Part shown: in pieces, positions 30,718-31,727 of the stretch
Numbering within the stretch: position 1 is the stretch's first letter
How the letters are laid out: every line of letters starts with the position of its first letter
Assembly (NCBI GenBank): GCA_937871635.1
Contig: CALMNS010000657.1
Span: forward strand, 1 to 31,727
DNA length: 31,727 nucleotides
Direction: 5' to 3'
From: an uncultured Solirubrobacter sp.
Lineage (GTDB): Bacteria; Actinomycetota; Thermoleophilia; Solirubrobacterales; Solirubrobacteraceae
The notes under the pieces: model-generated
Told to the model about the DNA's origin: nothing
What the model saw: the letters and a program-made list of their open reading frames with translations, nothing else
Databases searched by the model: none
Program-made: the position numbers and the translations under genes

Positions 30718-30718
30718 A

Positions 30719-31428
30719 CTAGAAGGCGAGCCGCAGCGGCGACTCGAGCAGCGCCTTGACGTCTGCGAGCTAGCGCGATCCGTCCGCCCCGTTGAGGATG
30801 CGGTGATCGCAGCTGAGCGTGAGCGTCAGGAGCCGGCGGTCGACGATCTCAGGCCCGGAGCGCACGAGCGTGTCCCGCGCCGCACCGACGCCGAGGATCG
30901 CCGCTGGGGCGGGTTGATCACCGGCGTGATCGCGGTCATCCCGAACGTGCCGAGGTTGGACACGGTGAAGGTCGCGCCCGTGATCCTCCGGCGTGGCCCG
31001 TCCCGCGCGCACCCGCTCGACAAGCTCTCGGCTCTCGGCTCTCGGCCGCCACGGCGCCCAGGGACTTGACGTCCGCCCCTCGGACGGTGGCCACCACCAA
31101 GCCCTCGTCGGGGGCGACCGCGATGTCGTGCGCCTGCGCCACCCGGCGGGCCAGCGGCGTCACCCCGGCCAGGCCGCGGCTCCGCGCACGGTCGGCGCTC
31201 GAGGCGGCGAGCACTCCGGCTCCCGGGGGCTCCTCGCGCTCAGGCACCCCGGTGGCGGACGCGGTGATGCTCGCGCCGGCCGGCTCGCCGCTGCTCGACT
31301 CGGTCGGGACGCCCAGGTGCGCGATCAGCGCTCCCACCGCGACCGTGGCCCCTCCGGCTCGACGATGTGCAGCACCCCGTCGGCCTCGGCGATGACGGAC
31401 GTCGAAGCCTTGTCAGGACATCGGTCAT
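30719..31428 (-). pseudogene. Decayed dihydrolipoamide acyltransferase (PDH E2) gene
   Basis: Fragments of E2 occur in order but in three frames. After ATG ACC GAT GTC CTG (31428) the frame jumps to DKASTSVIAEADGVLHIVE (from 31414), so most of the first half of the lipoyl domain before the lipoyl lysine is deleted. A shift leads to GALIAHLGVP and the subunit-binding segment VTPLARRVAQAHDIAVA. Near 31024-31044 a 7-bp repeat shifts frame again. About 130 residues of catalytic core are missing. ATFTVSNLGTFGMTAITPV and, after another shift, AAILGVGAARDTLV and LTLTLSCDHRILNGADGSR follow. An in-frame TAG (30770-30772) precedes the final LADVKALLESPLRLAF. The active-site DHRxxDG reads DHRILNG. Confidence 0.88.
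31024..31044. repeat. Three tandem copies of GCTCTCG inside the E2 pseudogene
   Basis: Three perfect 7-bp copies lie at 31024-31030, 31031-31037 and 31038-31044. A change of one 7-bp unit shifts the reading frame, and the coding fragments on its two sides are in different frames. Confidence 0.9.
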
Positions 31429-31432
31429 CGCG

Positions 31433-31727
31433 TCATCCGATCAGGTCCAGGGTGGCGCCGACGATGGTGTCGGCGTCGATGCCGAAGTGGCGGTACAGGT
31501 CCTGGACGTCGCCGACCTGGCCGAAGTCCTGCACCCCCAGGCACGTCTGCGGCGCGTGGGTCACCGCGCTCAGGAAGGCCAGCGTGTGCGGGTGCCCGTC
31601 GAGCACCGAGACGATCGGCGCACGGCGATCGGGGCTGAACAGCTCGTCGAGGATCCCGTCGTCCCCGTCGGCGATCCCGCGCCGGGCCTGGCCGGCGCGG
31701 AAGACGAGGTCGGCGGACGTCAGGCAC
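31433..31727 (-). CDS. aceE: Pyruvate dehydrogenase E1 component (AceE-type), C-terminal 97 residues
   Basis: The frame enters from the right edge and reads CLTSADLVFRAGQARRG, VSVLDGHPHTLAFLSAV and GVQDFGQVGDVQDLYRHFGI before the stop at 31433-31435. This is the C-terminal transketolase-like domain end of the homodimeric pyruvate dehydrogenase E1, which decarboxylates pyruvate with thiamine diphosphate. It has no start in the window, so it could be missed. The next ATG (31428), 4 nt after the stop, belongs to the decayed E2. Whether this E1 is still functional cannot be judged from the fragment. Confidence 0.88.
   Translation of the reverse strand, partial: CLTSADLVFRAGQARRGIADGDDGILDELFSPDRRAPIVSVLDGHPHTLAFLSAVTHAPQTCLGVQDFGQVGDVQDLYRHFGIDADTIVGATLDLIG

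Noticed and set aside
30551..30718. Possible SAM or SAH riboswitch ahead of operon C
   Set aside because: The region has small hairpins and phrases such as CTGAGAGGG, but I could not assemble any SAM-IV, SAH or TPP riboswitch core from it on either strand.
1..31727. CRISPR arrays, insertion sequences, tRNA or rRNA genes
   Set aside because: I saw no regularly spaced repeats, no transposase-like frames and no recognisable tRNA or rRNA sequence. A covariance-model scan would settle the tRNA question.

Overview
The window comes from a very GC-rich actinobacterium. The endonuclease NucS, the one-piece (AceE-type) pyruvate dehydrogenase E1, NitT/TauT transporters inside catabolic operons and TANNNT leaderless promoters all fit a soil lineage such as the Thermoleophilia/Solirubrobacterales. 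That placement is an inference, because no rRNA gene is present. Most genes lie on the minus strand in three long operons whose neighbouring genes often overlap by four bases (NTGA).

Left edge (1-3671): start of a DUF1028 gene; an alkyltransferase-like protein, a YjbQ-family protein and a methyltransferase on the plus strand; then nucS with an overlapping enoyl-CoA hydratase gene on the minus strand; then a small HEPN-like ORF that may be a remnant.

Operon A (9759 down to 3672): SnoaL-like protein, NmrA-like oxidoreductase, two-domain extradiol dioxygenase, HIT protein, two-component flavin monooxygenase with its reductase, and an acyl-CoA ligase. This is an aromatic hydroxylation and meta-cleavage set. 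A divergent GntR/FCD regulator (9880-10557) follows. Next come a fumarylacetoacetate-hydrolase-family gene and a divergent RibB-like gene broken by one in-frame TGA.

Operon B (20785 down to 12168): NmrA-like protein, a complete NitT/TauT-type ABC transporter, two MetE-like zinc methyltransferases and an MhpA/TfdB-type FAD hydroxylase. Divergent from it is an unusual fusion of homocysteine S-methyltransferase and a class I SAM methyltransferase, overlapped by a GAF-LuxR regulator. The three divergent control regions of this block share a 12-bp element, YATRWCYTATAR.

Operon C (30550 down to 23640): a MidA-like methyltransferase, a divergent MTHFR-like protein, an orphan SoxG/GcvT-like protein, MetK, a PfkB kinase, PurU and FolD, with five NTGA overlaps. 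The right edge holds the C-terminus of pyruvate dehydrogenase E1 (aceE) and a badly decayed E2 pseudogene.

Working model (inference): the window encodes uptake and degradation of a methylated aromatic or heteroaromatic compound. Methyl groups would be taken off by zinc- or folate-dependent transferases and either passed to homocysteine/SAM or oxidised through THF to formate (MTHFR-like, FolD, PurU). The ring would be hydroxylated by flavin enzymes and opened by the extradiol dioxygenase. The substrate cannot be read from sequence.
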